Source: CAJPNN01 sp041844735 (GTDB taxonomy: Bacteria > Bacillota > Clostridia > Peptostreptococcales > Anaerovoracaceae). From it: a stretch of 26,509 nucleotides of DNA. Below are positions 1 to 5,634 of the stretch, piece by piece. The position numbers and the translations under genes were made by a program. Position 1 is the stretch's first letter. Every line of letters begins with the position of its first letter. The stretch spans positions 1 to 26,509 of the forward strand of contig JBGZBP010000012.1 of NCBI GenBank assembly GCA_041844735.1, in the 5' to 3' direction. The notes beneath the pieces were generated by a model. It saw nothing but the letters and a program-made list of their open reading frames with translations. It was not told where the DNA came from and did no database searches.

Positions 1-1
1 A

Positions 2-232
2 TCTATTGAGGCTGCCGACGCAATGGTAAAGGCTGCTAACGTATATCTAATCGGTAGAGAGTTAGTAGGAGGCGGACTTGTAACAGTAATGGTAAGAGGA
101 GATGTAGGAGCTGTAAAGGCGGCAACAGATGCAGGAGCAGCAGCAGCACAGAGAGTAGGAGAATTGCTTTCAGTGCACGTAATCCCAAGACCACACGTAG
201 AAGTTGAGGGTATTTTACCTGCAATGAAATAG
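2..232 (+). CDS. Bacterial microcompartment shell protein, EutM/PduA-like (3' part)
   Basis: This is the C-terminal 76 residues of a hexamer-forming BMC-domain shell protein; the start lies left of the window. The visible part runs from SIEAADAMVKAANV through VMVRGDVGAVKAATDAG and ends with SVHVIPRPH plus a short tail. This matches the second half of the roughly 95-residue EutM/PduA/CcmK family: the GDVxAxKAATDAGA helix and the VIPRPH strand are hallmarks. Such proteins tile the facets of protein organelles that enclose, for example, ethanolamine, propanediol or glycyl-radical metabolism. Which pathway this one serves cannot be decided, because no signature enzyme is in the window. A strong terminator follows at 297-324, so this is probably the last gene of its operon. 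Confidence 0.93.
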   Translation, partial: SIEAADAMVKAANVYLIGRELVGGGLVTVMVRGDVGAVKAATDAGAAAAQRVGELLSVHVIPRPHVEVEGILPAMK

Positions 233-296
233 TCATAAGATGTAAGTATTCTTACTTTATACTTTTGAAAGCAGTTTTTGAATATCAAAAGACATT

Positions 297-324
297 AAAA
301 GAGGGAGAGTTGTTTCCCTCTTTT
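297..324 (+). terminator. Rho-independent terminator after the BMC shell gene
   Basis: A perfect 10-bp inverted repeat (AAAAGAGGGA / TCCCTCTTTT) encloses an 8-nt loop. The T run lies in the 3' arm and A residues follow, so the same hairpin would also have a T tract if read from the minus strand. It lies 65 nt after the shell gene stop codon. Confidence 0.8.
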
Positions 325-359
325 AAAAAATAATGAAAACTTCATTTTGGGCAGAGTTG

Positions 360-375
360 CTTTTCATATGAAAAG
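360..375 (+). repeat. Perfect 16-bp palindrome overlapping the ribosome binding site of the 68-aa gene
   Basis: CTTTTCATATGAAAAG is self-complementary over all 16 bases. Its right arm contains the AAAAG of the Shine-Dalgarno region for the ATG at 387. It could be a repressor site in DNA, or in RNA a 6-bp hairpin with an ATAT loop that partly masks the SD. Confidence 0.6.
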
Positions 376-386
376 GATGTGATTAA

Positions 387-593
387 ATGAGTAAAGATAT
401 GTTCAATATTACGCCGGCAGAGTATGCCAAAATGTCTGAAGGAAAAGTATTGGAACCTCCAAAGGTGCCCACACCATATGTGGATGCTCTAGCTGCAAAG
501 GAAACGGTACCTACGGAAAATGCTCTGGATTTGGATCAGCTTAAGGAAATGGTGTCAAAATTGACATCAGAGATTCATAATCCTGAAGAATAG
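387..593 (+). CDS. Small protein of unknown function (68 aa) next to a microcompartment gene
   Basis: I do not recognise a family. The ATG at 387 has a suitable AAGGA-type site starting about 12 nt upstream. The protein is hydrophilic with no signal peptide or membrane segment. An N-terminal part with a Pro-rich stretch (LEPPKVPTP) leads through a linker to a C-terminal predicted amphipathic helix, LDLDQLKEMVSKLTSEI, before an acidic tail. The helix has hydrophobic residues spaced 3-4 apart, like the encapsulation peptides that attach cargo to microcompartment shells, and the neighbouring upstream gene is a shell protein. That link is inference only: terminators on both sides suggest it is transcribed alone. 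Length, clean SD and the following terminator support a real gene. Confidence 0.65.
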   Translation: MSKDMFNITPAEYAKMSEGKVLEPPKVPTPYVDALAAKETVPTENALDLDQLKEMVSKLTSEIHNPEE

Positions 594-614
594 ATAGGAA
601 TAGATAGTAGCAGT

Positions 615-662
615 AAAATCAGGTATAATTCAAATTTTATTTTACATTATGCCTGATTTTTT
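615..662 (+). terminator. Rho-independent terminator after the 68-aa gene
   Basis: A 15-bp stem with one G-U pair is formed by 615-629 (AAAATCAGGTATAAT) and 646-660 (ATTATGCCTGATTTT), with a 16-nt AT-rich loop and a T run ending at 662. It starts 21 nt after the stop codon. Confidence 0.85.
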
Positions 663-705
663 ATATATTTATATATAGTAATAGTATGTTTCAATCGGAT
701 CGAGG

Positions 706-743
706 TGTAAGCTAAAGAGAAGAATGTAAGTTAAAGGGAGGAA
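706..743 (+). repeat. Imperfect tandem repeat, 2 x 19 bp, at the deoD ribosome binding site
   Basis: Copy 1 (706-724) and copy 2 (725-743) are directly adjacent and match at 16 of 19 positions, both beginning TGTAAG. The three differences are all transitions. Copy 2 carries the functional AGGGAGG Shine-Dalgarno; the equivalent in copy 1 is AGAGAAG. Confidence 0.8.
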
Positions 744-750
744 TGATTAA

Positions 751-1452
751 ATGAGCAACCATATTAGTGCAAATAGAAGCGATATAGCAGAATCAATACT
801 GCTGCCGGGAGATCCTTTAAGAGCAAAGTATATTGCAGAGAATTTTTTAGATGCTCCTTTTCAATTCAACAACATAAGAAATATGCTGGGATACACAGGA
901 AAATACAAGGGAGTTCCTGTATCGGTTATGGGAACCGGCATGGGTATGCCTTCGATGGGCATATACAGTTGGGAACTGATGAGAGAGTATGATGTGCAGA
1001 ATTTAATCAGGATAGGAACAGCAGGTTCCATACAGCCATACATAAAAATAAAAGATGTGGTCTTGGGGGTATCGGCATCGACAGACTCGAATTACATTCA
1101 TACATTCAACCTGAATGGAAATTTCGCTCCTACGGCTGACATCGATTTATTAATTAAGGCTATGAATAATGCAAAAAAATTGGGAATTACCGTACATGCA
1201 GGCAATATACATACAGGAGATGTTTTTTATGAGCAAGATGATAACTGGTGGAAGCGCTGGGCGGATATGGGAACTATGGCGATGGAAATGGAGGCGGCGG
1301 CACTGTATATTAATGCGGCATACTGTGGAAAAAAGGCCTTATGTATATGTACCATAAGCAACGATTTTGTGACGGGAGAAGAGACGACTGCAAAAGAGAG
1401 AGAAACAACATTTAATGATATGGTGAAAATTGCTCTGGATACGGCTATTTAA
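751..1452 (+). CDS. deoD: Purine nucleoside phosphorylase, DeoD type
   Basis: A phosphorylase of purine (deoxy)nucleosides in the salvage pathway, expected to be a hexamer in the cytoplasm. At 233 aa it has the family's length. Visible features are His4, LLPGDPLRAKYIAENFL (residues 17-33, with the phosphate-binding GDPLR), GTGMGMPSM (61-69), RIGTAGS (87-93), MEMEAAALY (178-186, ribose-binding Met-Glu) and the end TTFNDMVKIAL. The ATG is preceded by AGGGAGG. The usual catalytic Asp (E. coli Asp204, in SDH) is replaced: here residues 203-205 read SND, while the partner Arg217 is kept. Asn at this place is typical of trimeric PNPs that prefer 6-oxopurines, so the substrate range may differ. It is monocistronic, bounded by terminators. 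Confidence 0.95.
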   Translation: MSNHISANRSDIAESILLPGDPLRAKYIAENFLDAPFQFNNIRNMLGYTGKYKGVPVSVMGTGMGMPSMGIYSWELMREYDVQNLIRIGTAGSIQPYIKIKDVVLGVSASTDSNYIHTFNLNGNFAPTADIDLLIKAMNNAKKLGITVHAGNIHTGDVFYEQDDNWWKRWADMGTMAMEMEAAALYINAAYCGKKALCICTISNDFVTGEETTAKERETTFNDMVKIALDTAI

Positions 1453-1474
1453 GTTAAAAAAATTTTGACAAATA

Positions 1475-1505
1475 AAAAAAGATGGGAGACACTTCCATCT
1501 TTTTT
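1475..1505. terminator. Bidirectional terminator between deoD and rpsT
   Basis: The A-rich 5' arm with GATGG at 1481-1485 pairs with CCATC at 1495-1499. The stem is extended by A/T pairs to about 13 bp around a short loop. A run on the left and T run on the right give a U tract in both directions, which fits the convergent genes deoD (+) and rpsT (-). Confidence 0.85.
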
Positions 1506-1545
1506 GTGTGCATTTAACTTATGCACTTGTGGGGACGGGTGAGCA

Positions 1546-1815
1546 TTAATTAGACTTAACTTTGTTTAATGCTACTGCCATTCTAGAAACTTTTCTAGAT
1601 GCAGCATTCTTATGTATAGTGCCTTTAGCGGCAGCCTGCATAAGTTTTTTCTCAGCAAGTTTCAAATCTTTTTCAGCCTCAGCCACGTTTCCGTCAGCTA
1701 TATTAAGGTTAAAACGTTTTACAACTTCTTTGATATGAGATTTCACACGCTTATTAACCGCTGTTTTGTGATTAATAACTGAAATTCTCTTTTTTGCTGA
1801 TTTAATATTTGCCAT
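1546..1815 (-). CDS. rpsT: 30S ribosomal protein S20
   Basis: A primary 16S rRNA-binding protein of the small ribosomal subunit. The 89-aa product begins MANIKSAKKR, the family signature, is rich in Lys/Arg and ends with the conserved SRKVSRMAVALNK region. I start at the ATG complementary to 1813-1815. A GTG three codons upstream is in frame but lies inside the GGGGTGAAG Shine-Dalgarno, so it is probably not used. It is transcribed alone, with a terminator shared with deoD downstream and candidate promoters upstream. Confidence 0.97.
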   Translation of the reverse strand: MANIKSAKKRISVINHKTAVNKRVKSHIKEVVKRFNLNIADGNVAEAEKDLKLAEKKLMQAAAKGTIHKNAASRKVSRMAVALNKVKSN

Positions 1816-1862
1816 TATCTTCACCCCACTTTCGCAAATTATAGCAAGCTTAAGTTTATACT

Positions 1863-1891
1863 ATTATAAGGTTAAAATCAAGGTGTTTTAA
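1863..1891 (-). promoter_or_regulatory. Candidate rpsT promoter
   Basis: Read on the minus strand: TTAAAA (1891-1886), 17-nt spacer, then a perfect TATAAT (1868-1863), about 47 nt before the rpsT start. A second TATAAT lies at 1843-1838 but without a good -35 box, and it is very close to the gene. Confidence 0.5.
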
Positions 1892-1899
1892 TAAAAAAA

Positions 1900-2754
1900 T
1901 CATATTTCCTTAATGCTTTTAAAGCCCTGACCGAGCACATCGGTTGCATTGCTTACAATAAGGAATGCATCAGGATCAACATCCTGTACTATTTCCTTCA
2001 ATTTAGTGAACTGAGTGTGGCTTATTACGGTCATAAGAACAGTCTGCTCGCTATTTTTATACATTCCTTTTGCATTTATAGCGGTAATTCCACGTGGAGA
2101 ATTTTCGAGCAGTGATTTTGAAAGGTCTGATGATTTTGTCGTGATAATATATACCATTTTTGAATTGTTCAGACCTGTAATTATTTTATCACTTATCTTG
2201 CAAGACAAATATATTGTAATAAGTGACAACAAGGCATTTTCGGGCTTCTGTAAAACTATACTGCCGGATATAACGATGATTCCGTCGAGGATGGCAATCA
2301 TTTCACCGGGTTTAAGAATTTTTACTTTAGGAAGCAGTACTCTTGCTAAAAGTTCGGTACCTCCGCTGGAATATTTGTATTTATAAAAAAGACCTACGCC
2401 TACACCTTGTAAAATACCGCCGTATATAGCTACTAAAATAGGATTGTGACTAAGTGCGGGCAGCATCGAGCATATGTTTATTATAATACCTAATATGAAG
2501 TTCGTGATGAAACACTTTAGGATAAATTTCCAACCTTGTGTTTTGAGGCCTGCAATTAAAATAGGTATGTTGAAAATAATAATAAGAGTACCTACATTTA
2601 ATTCGGTGAATACATTAATTACCGTTGCAAGCCCTGTAATGCCTCCGGATACGATGTTGCTGGGAACCAGAAATAGATTCAAGCTTAAAGAATAAGCTAT
2701 GCAACCCAACAACATAAATAGAAAAGGTTTTATTTGTCCTTTATGAATTTTCAT
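1900..2754 (-). CDS. YitT-family membrane protein (DUF161 plus DUF2179 domains)
   Basis: A 284-aa integral membrane protein of the widespread YitT/YvjA family, whose function is unknown. The first ~190 residues hold about five or six hydrophobic helices, starting with a helix near residues 8-30 (FLFMLLGCIAYSLSLNLFLV) and including the family loop PSNIVSGGITG and the SSGGTELLARVLLP motif. The last ~80 residues form a soluble DUF2179-type domain (MVYIITTKSSDLSK; RGITAINAKGMY; VDPDAFLIVSNATDVLGQGF). The ATG at 2754 is preceded by GGAGGG with a 4-nt gap; an in-frame TTG at 2766 overlaps that site and is less likely. Transcribed divergently from the phosphopantetheinyl transferase gene. Confidence 0.9.
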   Translation of the reverse strand: MKIHKGQIKPFLFMLLGCIAYSLSLNLFLVPSNIVSGGITGLATVINVFTELNVGTLIIIFNIPILIAGLKTQGWKFILKCFITNFILGIIINICSMLPALSHNPILVAIYGGILQGVGVGLFYKYKYSSGGTELLARVLLPKVKILKPGEMIAILDGIIVISGSIVLQKPENALLSLITIYLSCKISDKIITGLNNSKMVYIITTKSSDLSKSLLENSPRGITAINAKGMYKNSEQTVLMTVISHTQFTKLKEIVQDVDPDAFLIVSNATDVLGQGFKSIKEI

Positions 2755-2776
2755 AAATCCCTCCAAAATGTGTTTC

Positions 2777-2816
2777 GTTATCAGAAAACAACAATTTTCT
2801 GCAAATCAATGATAAC
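2777..2816 (-). repeat. Nested inverted repeats in the yitT leader
   Basis: CAGAAAA (2782-2788) and TTTTCTG (2795-2801) form a perfect 7-bp stem with a CAACAA loop. Outside it, GTTATC (2777-2782) can alternatively pair with GATAAC (2811-2816). The outer right arm overlaps the -10 box, so this could be a protein-binding site or an RNA structure. Confidence 0.45.
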
Positions 2817-2837
2817 ATTGCTACCATGATATATCAA
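2809..2837 (-). promoter_or_regulatory. Predicted promoter of the yitT-family gene
   Basis: On the minus strand: -35 TTGATA (2837-2832), 17-nt spacer, -10 TATCAT (2814-2809). It gives a leader of about 50 nt containing nested inverted repeats (2777-2816). Confidence 0.6.
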
Positions 2838-2883
2838 CACGGAGAGCACATTTTTAACGGTTTATTTTTATTTGAGGTATGGT

Positions 2884-2912
2884 TTGACAAACCTATTTCA
2901 ATAATATAGAAT
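2884..2912 (+). promoter_or_regulatory. Predicted promoter of the phosphopantetheinyl transferase gene
   Basis: A consensus -35 TTGACA (2884-2889), 17-nt spacer and -10 TAGAAT (2907-2912). The -35 lies inside a perfect GGTTTG-A-CAAACC inverted repeat (2881-2893), a possible operator. Confidence 0.7.
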
Positions 2913-2944
2913 GTAGAAAAAATAGGGCAAATGGGGTACAGTGA

Positions 2945-3484
2945 ATGCTGAACATTTATTTTGGCAAAAAAAATGGATTTAAAAACACAGATGAATTTAT
3001 AAAAAGATGCTATGAGAAGGAACATAGCAAGGAAACACGAGTGATGAGGTCCGGAGAAGGTAGACCGATGGTTGAGTCCGGATACGTATCGGTTACACAT
3101 ACCGGAAATTTGATAGCGGTATGTTTTTTTGATTCTCCGATCGGCATAGATATGGAAAATGCTAATAGAGATGATATAGACAGTTCCGATGCTTTGAAAG
3201 TTGCCGAGAGATATTTTGAAGAACCAATGATTGACAGTATAAGAAAATCGGGAAAAGAAAAGTTTCTGGAAATCTGGACACAAAAGGAGGCTCTGCTAAA
3301 AAAAAGAGGTGTGGGGCTGGCAGGAGGATTAAAACAAACATTATGTGAGTATGAACATATGAAAACGATAAAATACTCTATGTTTGAAACTGATGTAGTA
3401 TTATCAATAGTGATTGATAAGGAGGCTTTGAATGAAAACTGTAGTGTGAACTTACTTCAAGAAATAAATTTTCTTGAACAGTAA
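2945..3484 (+). CDS. 4'-phosphopantetheinyl transferase, Sfp-type superfamily
   Basis: Transfers the phosphopantetheine arm of CoA to a serine of carrier proteins. The 179-aa product shows the superfamily motifs in order: VSVTHTGN (48-55, like the SxSHSG motif), GIDME (67-71, the Mg-binding GIDxE) and FLEIWTQKEALLKK (107-120, with the W(T/S)xKEA motif). It is shorter than Sfp (about 224 aa), mainly at the N terminus, and resembles small stand-alone clostridial members. No carrier protein or synthase gene is in the window, so its substrate is unknown; a holo-AcpS role in lipid synthesis and a secondary-metabolite role are both possible. The SD before the ATG at 2945 is weak (GGGGT, about 5 nt away). 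It has its own promoter and no clear terminator follows. Confidence 0.88.
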   Translation: MLNIYFGKKNGFKNTDEFIKRCYEKEHSKETRVMRSGEGRPMVESGYVSVTHTGNLIAVCFFDSPIGIDMENANRDDIDSSDALKVAERYFEEPMIDSIRKSGKEKFLEIWTQKEALLKKRGVGLAGGLKQTLCEYEHMKTIKYSMFETDVVLSIVIDKEALNENCSVNLLQEINFLEQ

Positions 3485-3500
3485 AAAAATCAACAAGTGC

Positions 3501-3529
3501 TTGACTTACATGTAATACTAGTGTACTAT
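3501..3529 (+). promoter_or_regulatory. Promoter of the GntR-ABC operon
   Basis: -35 TTGACT (3501-3506), 17-nt spacer, -10 TACTAT (3524-3529), 33 nt before the regulator's start codon. The -10 box is covered by the inverted repeat at 3520-3543. Confidence 0.75.
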
Positions 3530-3543
3530 ATTTCTAGCAAACT
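3520..3543 (+). promoter_or_regulatory. Likely operator for the YtrA-type GntR regulator
   Basis: An imperfect inverted repeat, AGTGTACTA-N6-TAGCAAACT, with 7 of 9 arm positions complementary, overlaps the -10 box and extends downstream of it. Dyad sites over the promoter of the gntR-ABC operon are the known pattern for YtrA-family autorepression. The assignment to this regulator is inference from position and symmetry. Confidence 0.6.
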
Positions 3544-3561
3544 ATAGAAAGGGGGATACGG

Positions 3562-3927
3562 ATGAAATTTGACATTAGTATACCTGTTTACATGCAAGTG
3601 ATTAATGAACTAAAAATACGCATTGTGAACGGAGTGATAAAAGCAGGGGAAAAACTTCCGTCAGGCAGAGAGCTTTCAGACGAATTTACTATTAATCCTA
3701 ATACATGTGCCAGGGTATATAAGGAAATGGAAAGTTTGGGACTGTGCTTTACCAAAAGGGGAGTAGGAACATTTGTTACGGAAGATGTTGCTTTTATTGA
3801 AAATATGAAGAACGAAATGGCGAGAAAACTTGTGGATGATTGTCTTAAAGGGCTTAGAGGATTAGGATTTACAGGAGAAGAAACACTTAGAAAAGTGAAT
3901 GAAATAGGGGGTGATATTAATGCTTGA
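3562..3927 (+). CDS. GntR-family transcriptional regulator, YtrA subfamily
   Basis: A 121-aa DNA-binding protein. Residues 8-72 form a GntR winged helix: PVYMQVINELK, the GEKLPSGRELS recognition region, NPNTCARVYKEME, and the wing RGVGTFV. Only about 45 residues follow, a short helical tail instead of the large effector domain of FadR or HutC types; this is the YtrA layout. Such regulators repress the ABC transporter operon they belong to, often relieved by cell-envelope-active compounds. SD AAAGGGGG precedes the ATG. The stop codon overlaps the ATPase start by 8 nt, so the two are translationally coupled. Confidence 0.93.
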   Translation: MKFDISIPVYMQVINELKIRIVNGVIKAGEKLPSGRELSDEFTINPNTCARVYKEMESLGLCFTKRGVGTFVTEDVAFIENMKNEMARKLVDDCLKGLRGLGFTGEETLRKVNEIGGDINA

Positions 3928-4657
3928 ATTGAGAGGAGTTTCTAAAAAATTTGATCACAAAAGGGTACTTAATAATTTGAGTGTTACAATAGAGAAAGGG
4001 CATATCTACGGACTGTTGGGACCTAACGGTAGCGGAAAAACTACCATGATGAAAGCTGTAGTGGGGTTAAACAAGCTTGATTCGGGTTCAATTTTATTAA
4101 ACGGTCAGGAAATAAGCTATAAAACCAATGCTTATGTTGCATATATGCCTACGGAGGGATACTTTTATCCGCATATGAACATAAAGGATTTGGGAAAGTT
4201 TTATGATGATTTTTATGATGATTTCAGCATGGCTGCGTACAAAGAAAACATCGAAAAGCTAGAGCTGAATCCGAACATGAGAGTCAAAACGCTGTCTTCG
4301 GGAATGACGGCAAAACTGAAATTAGCGGTTGTATTTGCAAGGAATGCAGAAATTATAATGTTGGACGAGCCTTTAAACGGAATAGATTTGATAGCCAGAG
4401 ATCAAATAATGAGCTTGATTGTATCAAAGAGCAGTCAAGATAATGCAATAATAATATCGAGCCATTTGGTGGAGGAACTTGAGAAAATTTCCGACAGAGT
4501 ATTATTTTTGAAGGATGGACAGATTATTTTTGAGAGTGATATGGATGAAATGAGAGAAAACACGGGAGAATCTATAGCAGATTCTTATAGAAGACTCTAT
4601 GGTATATCCAGCGGAGTAAATGCAGTTCAACCGGATGGAGGGGATATAGTATGGTAA
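3920..4657 (+). CDS. ABC transporter ATP-binding protein
   Basis: The 245-aa ATPase of an exporter-type ABC system. Walker A is GPNGSGKTT (34-42), the signature loop reads LSSGM (125-129), Walker B is IIMLDE (145-150) and the H-loop His is residue 182 in SSH. The Q-loop region reads AYMPTEG with no Gln at the usual place, a variation common in YtrB-like ATPases. The ATG at 3920 has AGGGGGTGAT just upstream and overlaps the regulator's end; a GTG at 3911 is in frame but lies in this SD. It overlaps the permease gene by 7 nt. The export substrate is unknown; related operons respond to antibiotics or peptides acting on the envelope. Confidence 0.93.
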   Translation: MLELRGVSKKFDHKRVLNNLSVTIEKGHIYGLLGPNGSGKTTMMKAVVGLNKLDSGSILLNGQEISYKTNAYVAYMPTEGYFYPHMNIKDLGKFYDDFYDDFSMAAYKENIEKLELNPNMRVKTLSSGMTAKLKLAVVFARNAEIIMLDEPLNGIDLIARDQIMSLIVSKSSQDNAIIISSHLVEELEKISDRVLFLKDGQIIFESDMDEMRENTGESIADSYRRLYGISSGVNAVQPDGGDIVW

Positions 4658-5508
4658 AGATTATAAAGCATGAATTTAAGAGAACTTTGATACCTAAAAT
4701 TGTACTTGTTTGCATAATCGTTGGTGCATGGTTGATTACAACAATAGGTATGTCGGGAATGTCAGGAGACCAGTCATCCGGAATTTCGGTATTTGGAACT
4801 ATGTTCAATACGGGAATGGCAATTTTGGTATTGGGAATAATAGGTATGTTTATGTATTTAGGCATTGAATCCATCCTTCTTTTGGCGAAAGATGTGAATA
4901 CAAAAGAAGGATATATGCTCTTTATGACACCGAACAAATACAGTAAGATATTGGGTGGCAAAATGATAATGATGCTCATATCATTGGTAGTTGCTACGGG
5001 GTTGACAATAGCTTTATCAGTCGGTCTTTTTGAATTGTTTTTGTATAAAAATGAGATTAATCTCGCTTTAATATTAAAATCACCTTTATTCCAGGAATTT
5101 ACATCGTTTTTTGAAAATGCTTTCATTATAAAAAATTTATTTGGAGCAATAGTTTTAAATATTACTTCATGGTGCTATGTGGTTACTGTGGGATATTTAG
5201 TAGTTATATTGACAAGCTTTATAAAAATAAAAAGCAATGCGGCGAAATCACTTTTAGCAATAGTAATATTTATAACTATTAACCAATTTATCAGCTTTAT
5301 CATAAGTCTCATTGTGAGAGTTTTCAGCAGTGAATATGAGATGATAGGAGTGAGTAGCAGACCATTTGTAACAGAATCAATTATGATAAGAGATTTTTTG
5401 GAAGGATTTTATACTTTTGCATTTGTTACAAGTGCAATTTATGTGATTTTGGCAGTCGGTGCTTTTGTCTTGAGCGTAAAGCTTTTAGAGAAAAAAGTAA
5501 GCATTTAA
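4651..5508 (+). CDS. ABC transporter permease, multi-span membrane protein
   Basis: A 285-aa membrane protein with about six hydrophobic helices (near residues 15-33, 55-76, 105-128, 160-186, 197-218, 258-280). It pairs with the preceding ATPase. The N terminus, MVKIIKHEFKRTL, is typical of ABC-2-type permeases, whose first residues form an amphipathic helix before TM1. It starts inside the ATPase gene after a GGAGGGG site, so translation is coupled. No substrate-binding protein or second permease follows; two copies would probably form the channel. It closes the operon, and a hairpin lies downstream at 5548-5591. Confidence 0.88.
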   Translation: MVKIIKHEFKRTLIPKIVLVCIIVGAWLITTIGMSGMSGDQSSGISVFGTMFNTGMAILVLGIIGMFMYLGIESILLLAKDVNTKEGYMLFMTPNKYSKILGGKMIMMLISLVVATGLTIALSVGLFELFLYKNEINLALILKSPLFQEFTSFFENAFIIKNLFGAIVLNITSWCYVVTVGYLVVILTSFIKIKSNAAKSLLAIVIFITINQFISFIISLIVRVFSSEYEMIGVSSRPFVTESIMIRDFLEGFYTFAFVTSAIYVILAVGAFVLSVKLLEKKVSI

Positions 5509-5547
5509 CAAAATTGATTTAAATTTTCAGATAGAAAAACTTACAAA

Positions 5548-5591
5548 TTTACCGTCCTTTTATGTAGTGTTACGATAAAGAGGGCGGTAAA
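5548..5591 (+). promoter_or_regulatory. Hairpin between the ABC operon and typA (terminator or leader element)
   Basis: TTTACCGTCCTTTT (5548-5561) pairs with AAAGAGGGCGGTAAA (5577-5591) with a G-U pair and one bulged base, giving a long stem with a 15-nt loop. No proper U tract follows the right arm, so it is either a poor terminator or a structural element in the typA leader. Confidence 0.45.
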
Positions 5592-5634
5592 TCTTGTGCT
5601 TTAAAGATAAAATAAAAAGGATAATTAAATAAAT

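Noticed and set aside
121..150. GCAGCAGCAG-type triplet repeat in the shell gene
   Set aside because: It encodes the conserved Ala-rich helix (TDAGAAAAQR) found in all EutM/PduA-type proteins and needs no repeat-based explanation.
1813..1824. GTG start for rpsT three codons upstream
   Set aside because: It lies inside the Shine-Dalgarno GGGGTGAAG, and S20 proteins start MANIKSAKK, which matches the downstream ATG.
2834..3283. 149-aa minus-strand reading frame opposite the phosphopantetheinyl transferase gene
   Set aside because: The plus strand carries clear Sfp-type motifs; the opposite frame has no recognisable domain and lacks a good SD.
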